Assembly (NCBI GenBank): GCA_910588845.1
Contig: CAJURU010000001.1
Location: forward strand, 208,243 to 272,242
Length of the DNA: 64,000 nt
Source: an uncultured Lachnospiraceae bacterium
GTDB taxonomy: Bacteria > Bacillota > Clostridia > Lachnospirales > Lachnospiraceae
Direction: 5' to 3'
Part shown: positions 50,970 through 60,700 of the stretch, piece by piece
How the letters are laid out: every line of letters begins with the position of its first letter
Numbering within the stretch: position 1 is the first letter of the stretch
Notes under the pieces: model-generated
Told to the model about the DNA's origin: nothing
Seen by the model: the letters and a program-made list of their open reading frames with translations, nothing else
Database searches by the model: none
Program-made: the position numbers and the translations under genes

Positions 50970-52253
50970 ATGGTCGGATGCCTTATGGCAATACGATTTT
51001 TTGATATGTTTGCGGGAATCGGTGGTTTCCGGTCAGGGCTGGAAGCGGTCGGTGGATTTGAGTGTATCGGTTACTGTGAAATAGATAAATATGCAAAACA
51101 GGCGTATGAAGCTATCTATCAGACAGAAGGAGAGGTGTATTTTCATGATGCAAGAGCCATTGAACCAGAGAGCCTGCCGGATATCGACCTTATTTGCGGA
51201 GGCTTCCCATGTCAGAGTTTTTCAATTGCTGGAAAGCGGGGCGGGTTTGCCGACGCAAGAGGAACGCTTTTCTTTGAAATCGCAAGGATTGCCGCCGTTA
51301 AAAGACCTGCATATCTGCTCCTTGAAAATGTACCCGGACTGCTTTCGCATGACAAAGGCAGGACGTTTGCGACAATCCTCAGTACGCTTTCTGAGCTGGG
51401 GTACGATGTCACATGGCAGGTGCTTAACAGCGCAGATTTTGGTGTCCCCCAGTCCCGAAAGAGAGTGTATATTGTTGGATATCTTAGAGAGCGGTGTCCC
51501 GGAGAAATATTTTCTTTCACAGAAACAAATGGAGCGTCTCTTATACAATGCATACCCGGAAGGCAGGGAAACCGGGTGTACTCCAGTGAAGGATTAAGCT
51601 GCACGCTTACCAGTGATGCCGGAGGATTTGGCGGGAAATCTGGTCTTTATGAAATTGGACTGCCAATCAAAGTAAAAACGAAAGCCGGATACCAGATTGC
51701 TACACCGGGAGACAGCATTGACCTTGCCTATCCCACCATGAATTCCAGACGGGGACGGGTAGGACATCAGATCGCACACACCGTGACGACAAACAGTACA
51801 CAGGGGCTGTTTTTTATTGACATGAATCCGCCGCCCCATCTTACGGAACTGGCGCGATGTATCACGGCAAGGCAGGATGCTGGTATCAGTCACCATAAAG
51901 GGGAACGCTCCGGTGTATTAATGGAAGAAGAACCGAGGGCGGTGCTTACACCAGATAAAGCAAAGGTGCGACAGCAGGGCAGACGGATGAAAGAGCCAAA
52001 CGAGCCGATGTTTACCATTACGGCACAGGACCGTCATGGCGTTGTGCATCATGGACGGGTAAGGAAACTCATGCCGATAGAGTGCTGGCGGCTGCAGGGA
52101 TTTACAGACGAACAATTTTATAAGGCGCTTGCCACGGGACTTTCCGATGGCAGGCTGTACAAGATGGCAGGAAATGCAGTGAGTGTTCCTGTCATTTCTG
52201 CTGTCGGCAGAAAAATAAAAGAAATCAATGACCAGTACGGCATTGTGAAATGA
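50970..52253 (+). CDS. DNA cytosine-5 methyltransferase, 427 aa
   Basis: m5C motifs: FFDMFAGIGGFRSGLE (I), GGFPCQSFSIAGKR (IV, catalytic Cys), LLENVPGLL (VI), QSRKRVYIVG (VIII), and the C-terminal GNAVSVPVI (X). The target-recognition region is about 215-330. No restriction endonuclease gene is adjacent, so it is an orphan methylase that probably masks the ICE from host restriction. The start could also be ATG 50985. Confidence 0.92.
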   Translation: MVGCLMAIRFFDMFAGIGGFRSGLEAVGGFECIGYCEIDKYAKQAYEAIYQTEGEVYFHDARAIEPESLPDIDLICGGFPCQSFSIAGKRGGFADARGTLFFEIARIAAVKRPAYLLLENVPGLLSHDKGRTFATILSTLSELGYDVTWQVLNSADFGVPQSRKRVYIVGYLRERCPGEIFSFTETNGASLIQCIPGRQGNRVYSSEGLSCTLTSDAGGFGGKSGLYEIGLPIKVKTKAGYQIATPGDSIDLAYPTMNSRRGRVGHQIAHTVTTNSTQGLFFIDMNPPPHLTELARCITARQDAGISHHKGERSGVLMEEEPRAVLTPDKAKVRQQGRRMKEPNEPMFTITAQDRHGVVHHGRVRKLMPIECWRLQGFTDEQFYKALATGLSDGRLYKMAGNAVSVPVISAVGRKIKEINDQYGIVK

Positions 52254-52262
52254 GGTGGATAA

Positions 52263-53822
52263 GTGGTTACAAGAAAAAAACAGGCAATCATGCAGTTGGT
52301 GGTGGATAATCCGTTTAACGGAGATTTTTATAATACGGAACTGGAACTGCCTGCTACAAAGGCAGAAATTAGGGATACCATGCACAGGGGAAGGGCAGTG
52401 GGAAGAAATCCCGAAACCTTTGGGCTGGTTATTACCCAGTGTCCGGCAATGCCAGATTTGGCATCTGTGGATTTTGATATGCCTACCATTGAAGAATTGA
52501 ATTTCTTTGCAAGGCGTTTGGAACAGCTTACCGAACAGGAACAGATTGCCCTAAACCGAGTATTCAATCAGAGGATGGAGGAAGGAGCATACCAGACAGG
52601 TGTCCCGATGAAGGAGTTAATCAATCTGACTTATGGACTGGATCGTGTCATGATTGCACCGGGGGTGGAAGACGATGAACAGCTTGGTCAGTTTGTGATT
52701 GAAAATGACTTGAATGAGGATGTTTCTTCTATTCCAGAAAATGCCCTGTATCTGCTGGATAAAAGCCAGATCGGAAAGTTGCAGAGGGAAATAGAAGGTG
52801 GTGAATATGTAGACGGAAATTATATTGTGACAGCAGCGTATGAACTGCCGGAAGTCTATGACGGAGAGCATCTGCCGGAGTTACCGGGACAGACAGAGGA
52901 TGAAGAAGATTATGTGTTCCATCTGGAAGTAGCAAATGCACCAGAGGAAGAACAGGAAAGACAGCCGGAGGACAGGGAATGGATCAGCTTGCCGATGGCA
53001 AAAGAGAAAGCAGACAGCCTAATAAGAGAACGGTATGGAGAGAGTATTGAAAACTGCGTATATTACGGTTTTCAATCTGCAATCCCACAGATTAGTTGTG
53101 AAATGTTCGGCACAATGCAGGAGTTTGACCTGCTGAATAAGATTGCAGAGCGGTATTCTGTTATGAGTGATATGGAACAGATTACATTTAAGGCAGTGTT
53201 AGAGCATGAAAAACCAGAGACACTGGCAGATGCACTAGAGATTACGGAACATCTTTCGGAGTATGAACTGGATTATGTATCCTGGGATGAAGTGGATTTT
53301 TTTGCCAGTCATCTCATCCACCATCTGGGTACAGAATACGATGCAAGATGGCTACAGAATTTCACATTTCGATGGCAAGATGCCTCACTGATTGAGCAGC
53401 TTGGAGCAGGCGTTACCAGTTATGGTATTGTGTCTGCCCGTGGGGATTCATTGTACAGGCTGGCTCCATATCCGGAGCTGGAAACTGGTGTGTCAGATGA
53501 CAAACAGTGGGAAGTTGTGAAGGTACTAGGACGAAAGGCACTGTTTACGAATGAGAGGATTGCGCCGGAGGATGTTCCGGAAGGAATGTACCAATATGAT
53601 TTACGGGATAACGGGCAAGGGTGGTTTGTCTCTTTTGAAAAGTCAGTAAAAGTAAATCATGCAGGAACTCTGCTATTTACAGAGGAAATTGAATTGAAAG
53701 CAGGGGAGCATATTGCTTTTGGAGACGGGGATTCCCCCTACTTTCTTGGATACACCATGACGGTGGATGAGTTTCAGAATAAGCAGGAACAGGAGTACCA
53801 GATGGGAGGAATGCAGCTATGA
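52263..53822 (+). CDS. ardA: Second ArdA-type antirestriction protein, 519 aa
   Basis: GTG 52263 behind GAGGTG. The segments IEELNFFARRLEQLTEQEQI, VPMKELINLTYGLDRVMIAP and LDYVSWDEVDFFASHLIHHLG are ArdA-like, repeated along the chain, so it may hold two or three ArdA-like units. Highly acidic, as expected for a DNA mimic. It ends EYQMGGMQL, and the stop overlaps the next start (ATGA). Confidence 0.7.
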   Translation: MVTRKKQAIMQLVVDNPFNGDFYNTELELPATKAEIRDTMHRGRAVGRNPETFGLVITQCPAMPDLASVDFDMPTIEELNFFARRLEQLTEQEQIALNRVFNQRMEEGAYQTGVPMKELINLTYGLDRVMIAPGVEDDEQLGQFVIENDLNEDVSSIPENALYLLDKSQIGKLQREIEGGEYVDGNYIVTAAYELPEVYDGEHLPELPGQTEDEEDYVFHLEVANAPEEEQERQPEDREWISLPMAKEKADSLIRERYGESIENCVYYGFQSAIPQISCEMFGTMQEFDLLNKIAERYSVMSDMEQITFKAVLEHEKPETLADALEITEHLSEYELDYVSWDEVDFFASHLIHHLGTEYDARWLQNFTFRWQDASLIEQLGAGVTSYGIVSARGDSLYRLAPYPELETGVSDDKQWEVVKVLGRKALFTNERIAPEDVPEGMYQYDLRDNGQGWFVSFEKSVKVNHAGTLLFTEEIELKAGEHIAFGDGDSPYFLGYTMTVDEFQNKQEQEYQMGGMQL

Positions 53823-54406
53823 GTATCAACAAGATAACAACCGATGACCTGCGCCGTATGAATGACAGAGAAGGACTGATTCTTCAAGGATGTGGCGGAG
53901 ATTTGCAGGAGTGGGTAGAGGGTATAAACCAAATGCTGACCGAAGAAGGAATCCTGTTGGAGGGAACAGTTTTTAACAACTGTTCTACTTTTGAGCATGA
54001 GAATCTTACTTGTTTAGTGTTTTTCTTTGATGACACCAAACTGGATGGAGGGAAACTTGCGATGTGGCGTTTAAAAACGCATGGAGAGTTTGGAGGGACA
54101 TGGTTATCTGATTATGTACCGAACCATCTTGGCGGTTTTGCAAAAGAAGAACCAGAACAAGAAGTACAGCAGAAACCGGACTGTCCTCTGATTGGGCAGA
54201 ATGGTAATATTTTCAATCTGGCGGGCATTGCCTCCCTTACCTTAAAGGAACATGGCATGGAGGAACAGGCAGAAGAAATGAAAGGACGGATTTACTCATC
54301 AGGCAGTTACTCTGAGGCACTAAATATCATAGGAGAGTATGTCAACATCACTTCGGAGGATGACATGGAGGAAGGCATGGACAGGGAAGAAAGTATACAG
54401 CCCTGA
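53819..54406 (+). CDS. Unknown ICE protein, 195 aa
   Basis: ATG 53819 overlaps the stop of the ArdA gene; GGGAGG in the last ArdA codons serves as ribosome binding site. ITTDDLRRMNDREGLILQGCGGDLQEWVEGINQMLTEEGILLEG is a segment often seen in clostridial ICE proteins upstream of Dam-type methylases. The second half (KPDCPLIGQNGNIFNLAGIA) looks like a small helical domain. It has no catalytic motif. The tail is acidic. Confidence 0.65.
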   Translation: MSINKITTDDLRRMNDREGLILQGCGGDLQEWVEGINQMLTEEGILLEGTVFNNCSTFEHENLTCLVFFFDDTKLDGGKLAMWRLKTHGEFGGTWLSDYVPNHLGGFAKEEPEQEVQQKPDCPLIGQNGNIFNLAGIASLTLKEHGMEEQAEEMKGRIYSSGSYSEALNIIGEYVNITSEDDMEEGMDREESIQP

Positions 54407-54501
54407 TCGGTGTATCCGGCAATAAAAAAAGACTGATATCAATCACCCGGTGGATGGTTGGTGTCGGTCTTTACCGGGTGGCTGGTACTGCCGCAAAGGA
54501 G

Positions 54502-55485
54502 GTGGTAACCATCAAGACACCGGTAAGCTGGATGGGAAACAAAACATCCATCCTGCACATTTTATATGCGCTGTTTCCGCAGAAATATGGAAGGTATATT
54601 GAGCCGTTTGGGGGCTCCGGAGCAGTGCTGTTGGGAAAGAAAATTCCCGACAAGTTTGAGGTATATAACGATTACAATCACAATCTTGTGAACCTGTTCC
54701 GCTGTATGCGTGACTGTCCGCTGACTTTTATCCGGGAACTGGGATTTCTGCCATTGAATGCAAGGGATGATTTTCTTGTACTGAAGAAGTTTTTTGAGAA
54801 AGAGGAATTTACGGAAGAATTTCTGGAACAGGAGATGGAGCTGACCGATATCATGCTGCCAGCCATTCAGGCAGAAGAAATACGGGAATTATACCGGGAT
54901 ACAAGGCAGGAGTACGATGTGAGGCGGGCGGTCATGTTTCTGAAATTATTACGCTACAGCTACTCCAGTTCCGGCAAAAGTTATGCCTGCCAGCCATTCT
55001 CCATCCGGAGTCTGGTAGGACTGGTACAGGCGGTCAGCAGACGGCTGGAAAATGCCATCATCGAGAATCAGGACTTTGAAGTTCTGATTAAGCATTATGA
55101 CCGACCGGATGGTTTTATTTACTGCGATCCGCCTTATTATACCAGTGAATATGTTTATGAATGCGGTTTCACATGGGAAGATCATGTCCGGCTGCTGAAA
55201 ACCCTTTCGGAAACAGAAGGAAAGTGGCTTGTGTCCTACAATGACTGCCCGGAAATCAGAGAGTTGTATCATGGATATGAATTTTTTGATTTCAAGCGTG
55301 TCCATTCAATGGTACAGAAATACGAGGCAGGAAGGGAATTCCCAGAACTGCTGGTGGGCAATTATGACTTGTATGAGAAGGAGAGGGGAAAACCAAGACA
55401 GATTTCTTTTATGGAACTGCAGGAAAGTGGGAGCAAGGATGTAGACGAGATACTGCGGGAGGGGATTCTGTCAGGCAGAAAATAA
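54502..55485 (+). CDS. DNA adenine methyltransferase (Dam/D12 type), 327-aa form
   Basis: Motifs: VSWMGNKTSIL then YIEPFGGSGAVLL (SAM binding) and the catalytic DPPYYTSEYVYE. The target domain lies between (about 100-190). The start is uncertain: ATG 54454 has no ribosome binding site, GTG 54502 overlaps AAAGGAGG (54495-54502), and ATC 54511 sits 8 bases after it. As an orphan ICE methylase it probably protects the element from restriction. A hairpin CACCCGGT/ACCGGGTG (about 54442-54480) lies just upstream. Confidence 0.85.
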   Translation: MVTIKTPVSWMGNKTSILHILYALFPQKYGRYIEPFGGSGAVLLGKKIPDKFEVYNDYNHNLVNLFRCMRDCPLTFIRELGFLPLNARDDFLVLKKFFEKEEFTEEFLEQEMELTDIMLPAIQAEEIRELYRDTRQEYDVRRAVMFLKLLRYSYSSSGKSYACQPFSIRSLVGLVQAVSRRLENAIIENQDFEVLIKHYDRPDGFIYCDPPYYTSEYVYECGFTWEDHVRLLKTLSETEGKWLVSYNDCPEIRELYHGYEFFDFKRVHSMVQKYEAGREFPELLVGNYDLYEKERGKPRQISFMELQESGSKDVDEILREGILSGRK

Positions 55486-55509
55486 TTTTGTGGAAAGTGA
55501 GGTGATGAG

Positions 55510-55818
55510 ATGAAGAAAATGTACCGTGTTCTTGGTAAGAGAGGGCGCATTACCATTCCCTATGAAATCCGGCAGGATGTTGGATTTCGCTGTGATGATG
55601 TATTGTCCTTTGAACAGCAGGATCAGGATACCGTCATTGTTAGGCGGGAAAAGATTTGTGATAACTGCAGGGATGAGCGGGCTGGCAAAAAGGATGAGAT
55701 GACATTGTTTGATTTTCTGAACAGCTTATCTGAGGAACAGCAGAGGGCAGCAATTGTCCATCTGTCAGCGAATGTGGGAAAAGGGAATGGCAGGAAAGGA
55801 GGAACAGGAAATGGGTAA
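55510..55818 (+). CDS. AbrB/SpoVT-like DNA-binding protein, 102 aa
   Basis: GTGAGGTGATGAG precedes the ATG. MYRVLGKRGRITIPYEIRQD is a swapped-hairpin AbrB domain; CDNC...DER may form a small metal site. The C-terminal tail is basic and glycine-rich. It probably binds DNA as a dimer and regulates ICE genes. It overlaps the next gene by 8 bases. Confidence 0.78.
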   Translation: MKKMYRVLGKRGRITIPYEIRQDVGFRCDDVLSFEQQDQDTVIVRREKICDNCRDERAGKKDEMTLFDFLNSLSEEQQRAAIVHLSANVGKGNGRKGGTGNG

Positions 55819-56539
55819 GGATACACTATTATATACATCTTCATGGCGAAATGCAAAGGCTTGTGATGAAACGACATTCTGGATCAAAAGCCATAATGAA
55901 AACTGTGATTGTGCCAGAGATATCGAGGAAGCCATCAGAGAGAATTTCGATGGAAAGCATCTGGAAGCAGATGGTGCAAAAACAGTGATTGAGAAACATG
56001 GCTATCACCGTGTGATGTGGGTACTTGCCAATACACTGCAAGAGAAATCAGGGGATGGACGTTTTTCCAGAGAGAATAAAGAGTGGGCAAAGAGGTTTCA
56101 GATTCCAAAAGATGGACGAAGGAATGAGTTTTGTGTACAGAGTCATCCGGCTGTACTGGACGGATTTATCAGCCAGATACAGAAAGAATGGAAAGAACTG
56201 AACCTGTTTGATATTTCACATTGCGAGAGAGAGAAGGGGGAGCTGGATTATACTGATCAAGTGGTGATTTTGAGTCCTTTCAGTCTGAAAGATAAATATA
56301 AGACACCGGATTACCAGTTGTTTCTTGCAACAGGGGGATTTGGCTGTTCCCCGACAGCCAGAGGAAGAAAGGTATTTGGTTCTTTTCTTAAAGATGGAGA
56401 AACTGCACAGTTCCAACGATCTGACTTTATCGGTGTGATAAAAGAGGAATATCTGCCAGAATGGGCAGTGGAAAAACTGCAGGAACTGTCACAGCCGGAA
56501 GAAGGTACATCAGAAGGTATGCAGATGGGAGGAATGTAG
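55811..56539 (+). CDS. DUF3849-type ICE protein, 242 aa
   Basis: ATG 55811 follows AGGAAAGGAGGAACAGG. LLYTSSWRNAKACDETTFWI then CARDIEEAIRENFDGKHLEA and GYHRVMWVLANTLQEKSGDGRFS is the DUF3849 signature. The remaining 120 residues include VVILSPFSLKDKYKTPDYQLFLATGGFG. The function is unknown. It ends GMQMGGM, whose codons provide the next ribosome binding site. Confidence 0.75.
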   Translation: MGKDTLLYTSSWRNAKACDETTFWIKSHNENCDCARDIEEAIRENFDGKHLEADGAKTVIEKHGYHRVMWVLANTLQEKSGDGRFSRENKEWAKRFQIPKDGRRNEFCVQSHPAVLDGFISQIQKEWKELNLFDISHCEREKGELDYTDQVVILSPFSLKDKYKTPDYQLFLATGGFGCSPTARGRKVFGSFLKDGETAQFQRSDFIGVIKEEYLPEWAVEKLQELSQPEEGTSEGMQMGGM

Positions 56540-56543
56540 AACC

Positions 56544-57230
56544 ATGAGAATAAAAATTTATCAGATTAATTCTGATAGAGACGAGTATCGTGTAAAATTC
56601 CGGAATCTTAGTGACACAATGGTATGTCAGCAGTCATCAGAGATTGACTCTGCCATTTATGACCGTGTGTTTATGGGTGATGTGGACTGTGAAAATATGG
56701 AGGACGTATACCGGATGTTCAATACAGAAGGGCATAGACTGCATCAGGGGCATTCCCTTTCGGTATCGGATATCGTGGAAGTGGAAAAAGGCAGTTATTC
56801 TGTTTTCCAGTTCTGTGATTCGATTGGTTTTCAGGGAGTCCATTTCAAGCCGGAGCAGGCACAAGTGCAGGAGAATCTTATCCGGGTGCTGGTAGTCGAA
56901 CCCGGTCGGCCACCGTATGAATCAGAAATCCCAAATACGTTGGAAGGACAGCAAAGAGCGGTGGAGGGAAGAATCGAATATCTGTACAATGAGGACCAGA
57001 CCATCTTTGTAATTAATGAGGAAAACAAAATCAATGATTCCGAAGGCAACCGCAGGATAGAGGGAGATGTAATCTGTGGTTGTTTTTTTGTTGCAGGGGA
57101 TCAGGGGGAAGATTTGTGCTCTCTGACAGAGGAACAGATGCAGAAATATGCAGAGAAATTTGCCCAACCGGAGGAAATTCCACGGGAAGAAATCGAGGAT
57201 CATATCGGATTTACCTTATATCCGTGGTAA
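56544..57230 (+). CDS. YodL-like plus DUF3846 fusion protein, 228 aa
   Basis: ATG 56544 with GGGAGG from the end of the previous gene. KIYQINSDRDEYRVKFRNLS and LSVSDIVEVEKGSYSVFQFC then DSIGFQGVHF are YodL-like. IRVLVVEPGRPPYESEIPNT then QQRAVEGRIEYLYNEDQTIF and INDSEGNRRI is DUF3846. Such proteins are common in conjugative elements, but the function is unknown. Confidence 0.75.
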   Translation: MRIKIYQINSDRDEYRVKFRNLSDTMVCQQSSEIDSAIYDRVFMGDVDCENMEDVYRMFNTEGHRLHQGHSLSVSDIVEVEKGSYSVFQFCDSIGFQGVHFKPEQAQVQENLIRVLVVEPGRPPYESEIPNTLEGQQRAVEGRIEYLYNEDQTIFVINEENKINDSEGNRRIEGDVICGCFFVAGDQGEDLCSLTEEQMQKYAEKFAQPEEIPREEIEDHIGFTLYPW

Positions 57231-57280
57231 ATTCGTATGAAATAGAAATCACAGTAAATGTGTAGAAATGGAGGATTATT

Positions 57281-57718
57281 ATGGCAGCAAAAAAACAGAA
57301 CGGTTCCAAAGCGACAACACAGAAGCAGAACAATGCAAAAGAGGAATCGCAAAAACAAAAAGAACCTGTACCATCCATTGTGGCGAGAATTGACCGAATG
57401 ATTGACCGTGAGGGAAGCAGCATCAAGGCGATTGCCAGTGTCAACATCGGAGGCGCTTTTGCCATGCATGGAATCAAAGTTATTGATTCTTATAAAGGAA
57501 TGTTTGTATCCATGCCGTCAGAGAGTTATACCGATGGGGATGGAAACAAGCAATATAAGGAAATCTGTCATCCCATTAATGGAGCGGCAAGGAATGAACT
57601 GGTTCAAAAGGTGCAGGAGGCATATCAGCAGGCACTGGAAGAACAGCAGACTGCGACAGAGGAAGAAACACAGGGTGAAGCGGAGACAGAGGCTGAGCAA
57701 CTGTCACCGGGAATGTAA
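57281..57718 (+). CDS. SpoVG-family protein of the ICE, 145 aa
   Basis: GGAGGATTATT precedes the ATG. The SpoVG core is IKAIASVNIGGAFAMHGIKV then YKGMFVSMPSESYTDGDGNK and HPINGAARNELVQKVQEAY. SpoVG proteins bind nucleic acid and act as regulators. The ends are extended: a Lys/Gln-rich start and an acidic tail ending LSPGM. It is followed by a terminator. Confidence 0.85.
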   Translation: MAAKKQNGSKATTQKQNNAKEESQKQKEPVPSIVARIDRMIDREGSSIKAIASVNIGGAFAMHGIKVIDSYKGMFVSMPSESYTDGDGNKQYKEICHPINGAARNELVQKVQEAYQQALEEQQTATEEETQGEAETEAEQLSPGM

Positions 57719-57748
57719 CTGTAAACAATTATATTTTATTCAGACAGG

Positions 57749-57772
57749 ACGCATCGGGAAGGTGCGTTTTTT
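57749..57772 (+). terminator. Intrinsic terminator between SpoVG-like gene and adhesin
   Basis: ACGCATC (57749-57755) pairs with GGTGCGT (57761-57767), followed by six T. It separates the accessory operon from the surface-protein gene. Confidence 0.7.
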
Positions 57773-57792
57773 GTTTGCAAGGAGGTTATTGA

Positions 57793-60700
57793 ATGAAGAT
57801 TAAGAAATTATTCAGAAGGGCGGCTGCCGTGGTTATGGCAGTGGCAACAGCAGTATCTATCTTACCGTCAGCGAGTGTATCCGCTGCCACCGGAGATGCA
57901 GGAACGATTACCTTTGAAGTTGCCTGTGATTCGAATGGGAATGCAATCAAATATAACAGCAGTGCAACCATAAATGGGCATACGGCAGGAGAAACGGGGA
58001 GAGCAAAGAACCGTGTATTTGTAGATGGAGATACAGCATTCTGTATCGAGCCGGGGGTATCCCTTCATTCAGGCGATACACTGAAAGAGGCATCCTCCAA
58101 GACATGGAAGGCGCTTTCCGACAATAAAAAGAAAGCAATCGGACTTGCCCTTCTCTATGGTTATCAGGGGAACAAGAAAAATCTGAAGGGCAGTGATGAT
58201 GAAAAATGGCTTGCCACACAGGTGCTTGTGTGGGAATTTGTAGCTGGCAGCCGGAAAGCGACTGGTAATTTCAAGAGGGAAAATACGACAGTCTACCATC
58301 TGTTCTTTGGCTCTACTCATGCCAACAAGGGAACAGCGGAGGTGTATGACCAGATCGTGGATTTGATGACGGAGCATAACACCATTCCAAGTTTCATGTC
58401 TGAGGATAAAGAGAAAGTTCTGAAATATATGAAATTCAAAGATGGTCAATATTCGATTACGCTGACAGACAATAATAAGGTGCTCTCCGATTATACAATC
58501 ACCTGCACAGACAGCAAGATCAGCCTTTCGGTTTCAGGAAATAAGCTGACCGTCACATCTACAGAGCCGCTGGATGATACTGCCATGATCAAGGCAGTAC
58601 GAAAAAATGTGCCAACAGTGAGCAGCAGTGCAAAACTGATTGCGTATGGTTCGGATGCCCTGCAGGATATCGTAACAGGAGTTGAGAATGCCGACAAAGT
58701 CAATGCCTATGTGAACGTGCAGACGAAAGCAGGAAAACTTGCATTGAAAAAGACATCTGAGGATGGCATAGTGGCTGGTATTTCTTTTACTATCAAAGGC
58801 GAAGATTTTGAGAAAACCGTACAGACAGGAAATGATGGAAGTATCACAATAGAAGATATGGTTCCGGGAACCTATACCGTTACCGAGGCATCCTATGATC
58901 GTTATGTACCACAGCAGACCAAGACGGTAGAGGTTGTAGGTGGGAAAACTGCTACGGTAACTTTTTCTAATATTCTGAAAAAATTTAATGTTACCGTTAA
59001 AAAGGTTGACCGTCATAAAAAAGTAGCACAGGGAGATGCTTCTCTTGCTGGTGCGGTTTATGGTATTTATAAGGGTGGAAATCTGGTTGACACCTATACG
59101 ACAGATGCTAATGGGCAGTTCACGACAGCATACTATGTCTGCGGAAATGACTGGACTGTAAAAGAGATTACACCATCAGAGGGATATCTTATCAATCCAG
59201 AGGTTTATCAGGTAGGGGCTGATCCAAAAAACTATTTGGAAGAATATAACCCGGTTGCAATAGAAGTGGATGAAACCGTACAGAAGGGAAAAATTGCACT
59301 GGTTAAGCATACCGATGATGGGAAAACCCAGCTTGAAACTCCAGAGACAGGTGCGGAGTTTGCCGTATTTCTAAAAAAATCAGGCAGTTATGACAATGCA
59401 AAAGAAGATGAGAGAGACTATCTGGTATGCGATGAGAATGGTTTTGCACAGACAAAGGAACTGCCATACGGCTGGTATACGGTACGTCAGACAGTAGGCT
59501 GGGAAGGCCGGGAGCTGATGAAGGATTTTGATGTGTTTATCAACCAAAATGGAAAAACGTACCGATTTATTATCAATAATGGAGAGTTTGGGGCCCATGT
59601 TAAGATTGTAAAGAAGGATGCCGAGACAGGGAAAACCATTCCGTATGCTGGTGCAGGATTTCAGATTTACGATCCGGAGGGAAATCTTGTAACAATGACT
59701 TTCACCTATCCGGAAATTACCAAGATTGACACATTCTACACTACAGAGGACGGCATGCTGCTCACACCAGAGAAACTGCCATACGGAAAAGGATATTCGC
59801 TGGTTGAAGTGCAGGCTCCGTATGGGTATGTATTGGATTCCGAGCCAATCAAATTTGATGTAGTGCAGGATAAATCCGAGAAAGAACAGGAGATTACAAT
59901 CGTTAAAGTAGTACGTTCCAATATGCCGCAGAAAGGAACGATTACTGTAACTAAAACTGGAGAGGCGTTCTCATCTGTAACAGCTACGGGCGGTGGATAT
60001 CTGGATGAAAACGGAAATGACATTGCTTTTCCAACCCTGTACCAGCCAGTGTACGAGGATAAAGGACTGGAAGGAGCAGTATATGAGGTGACAGCATCCG
60101 AAGATATCATTACCCCGGAAGGTACAACCCGTTATGAAAAAGGTACGGTAGTCGCAACTATCACAACTGGAGAGGATGGAACAGCAGTAACCGAACCGCT
60201 TTATCTTGGAAAATATGAAATCCGGGAAGTAACTGCACCGGAAGGCATGGTAATTAATGACACGGTTCATGAGGTAGAACTGACCTATGCCGGACAGGAA
60301 GTAGATATTACAGAGACGGCTGCCGAGTTTTATAATGACAGACAGCGTGTCGAGATTTCCCTTGACAAGGTACTGGAAGAAAATAAAGATTTTGAGATTG
60401 GTGACAATGGAGAAATTCAGTCGGTACAGTTTGGACTGTATGCAGCAGAGGAATTGGTAGCAGAGGATGGTGCATCTATTCCGGAGGACGGACTGCTTGA
60501 AATCATTTCCTGCGATGAGAAGGGAAAAGCAGTCTTTAAGACAGATGTTCCAGTAGGAGCAGAACTCTATGTAAAAGAGTACAGCACCGATGTACACTAT
60601 ATTCTTTCCGAAGAAACCTACCCGGTAGAGTTTGAATATGCCGGACAGGAGACCGCACTTGTAAAGATTAAGGTAAATGAGGGAGAAGAAATAGAAAATG

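Noticed and set aside
51091..51597. 168-codon frame inside the cytosine methylase gene
   Set aside because: Out of frame with conserved methylase motifs over its whole length.
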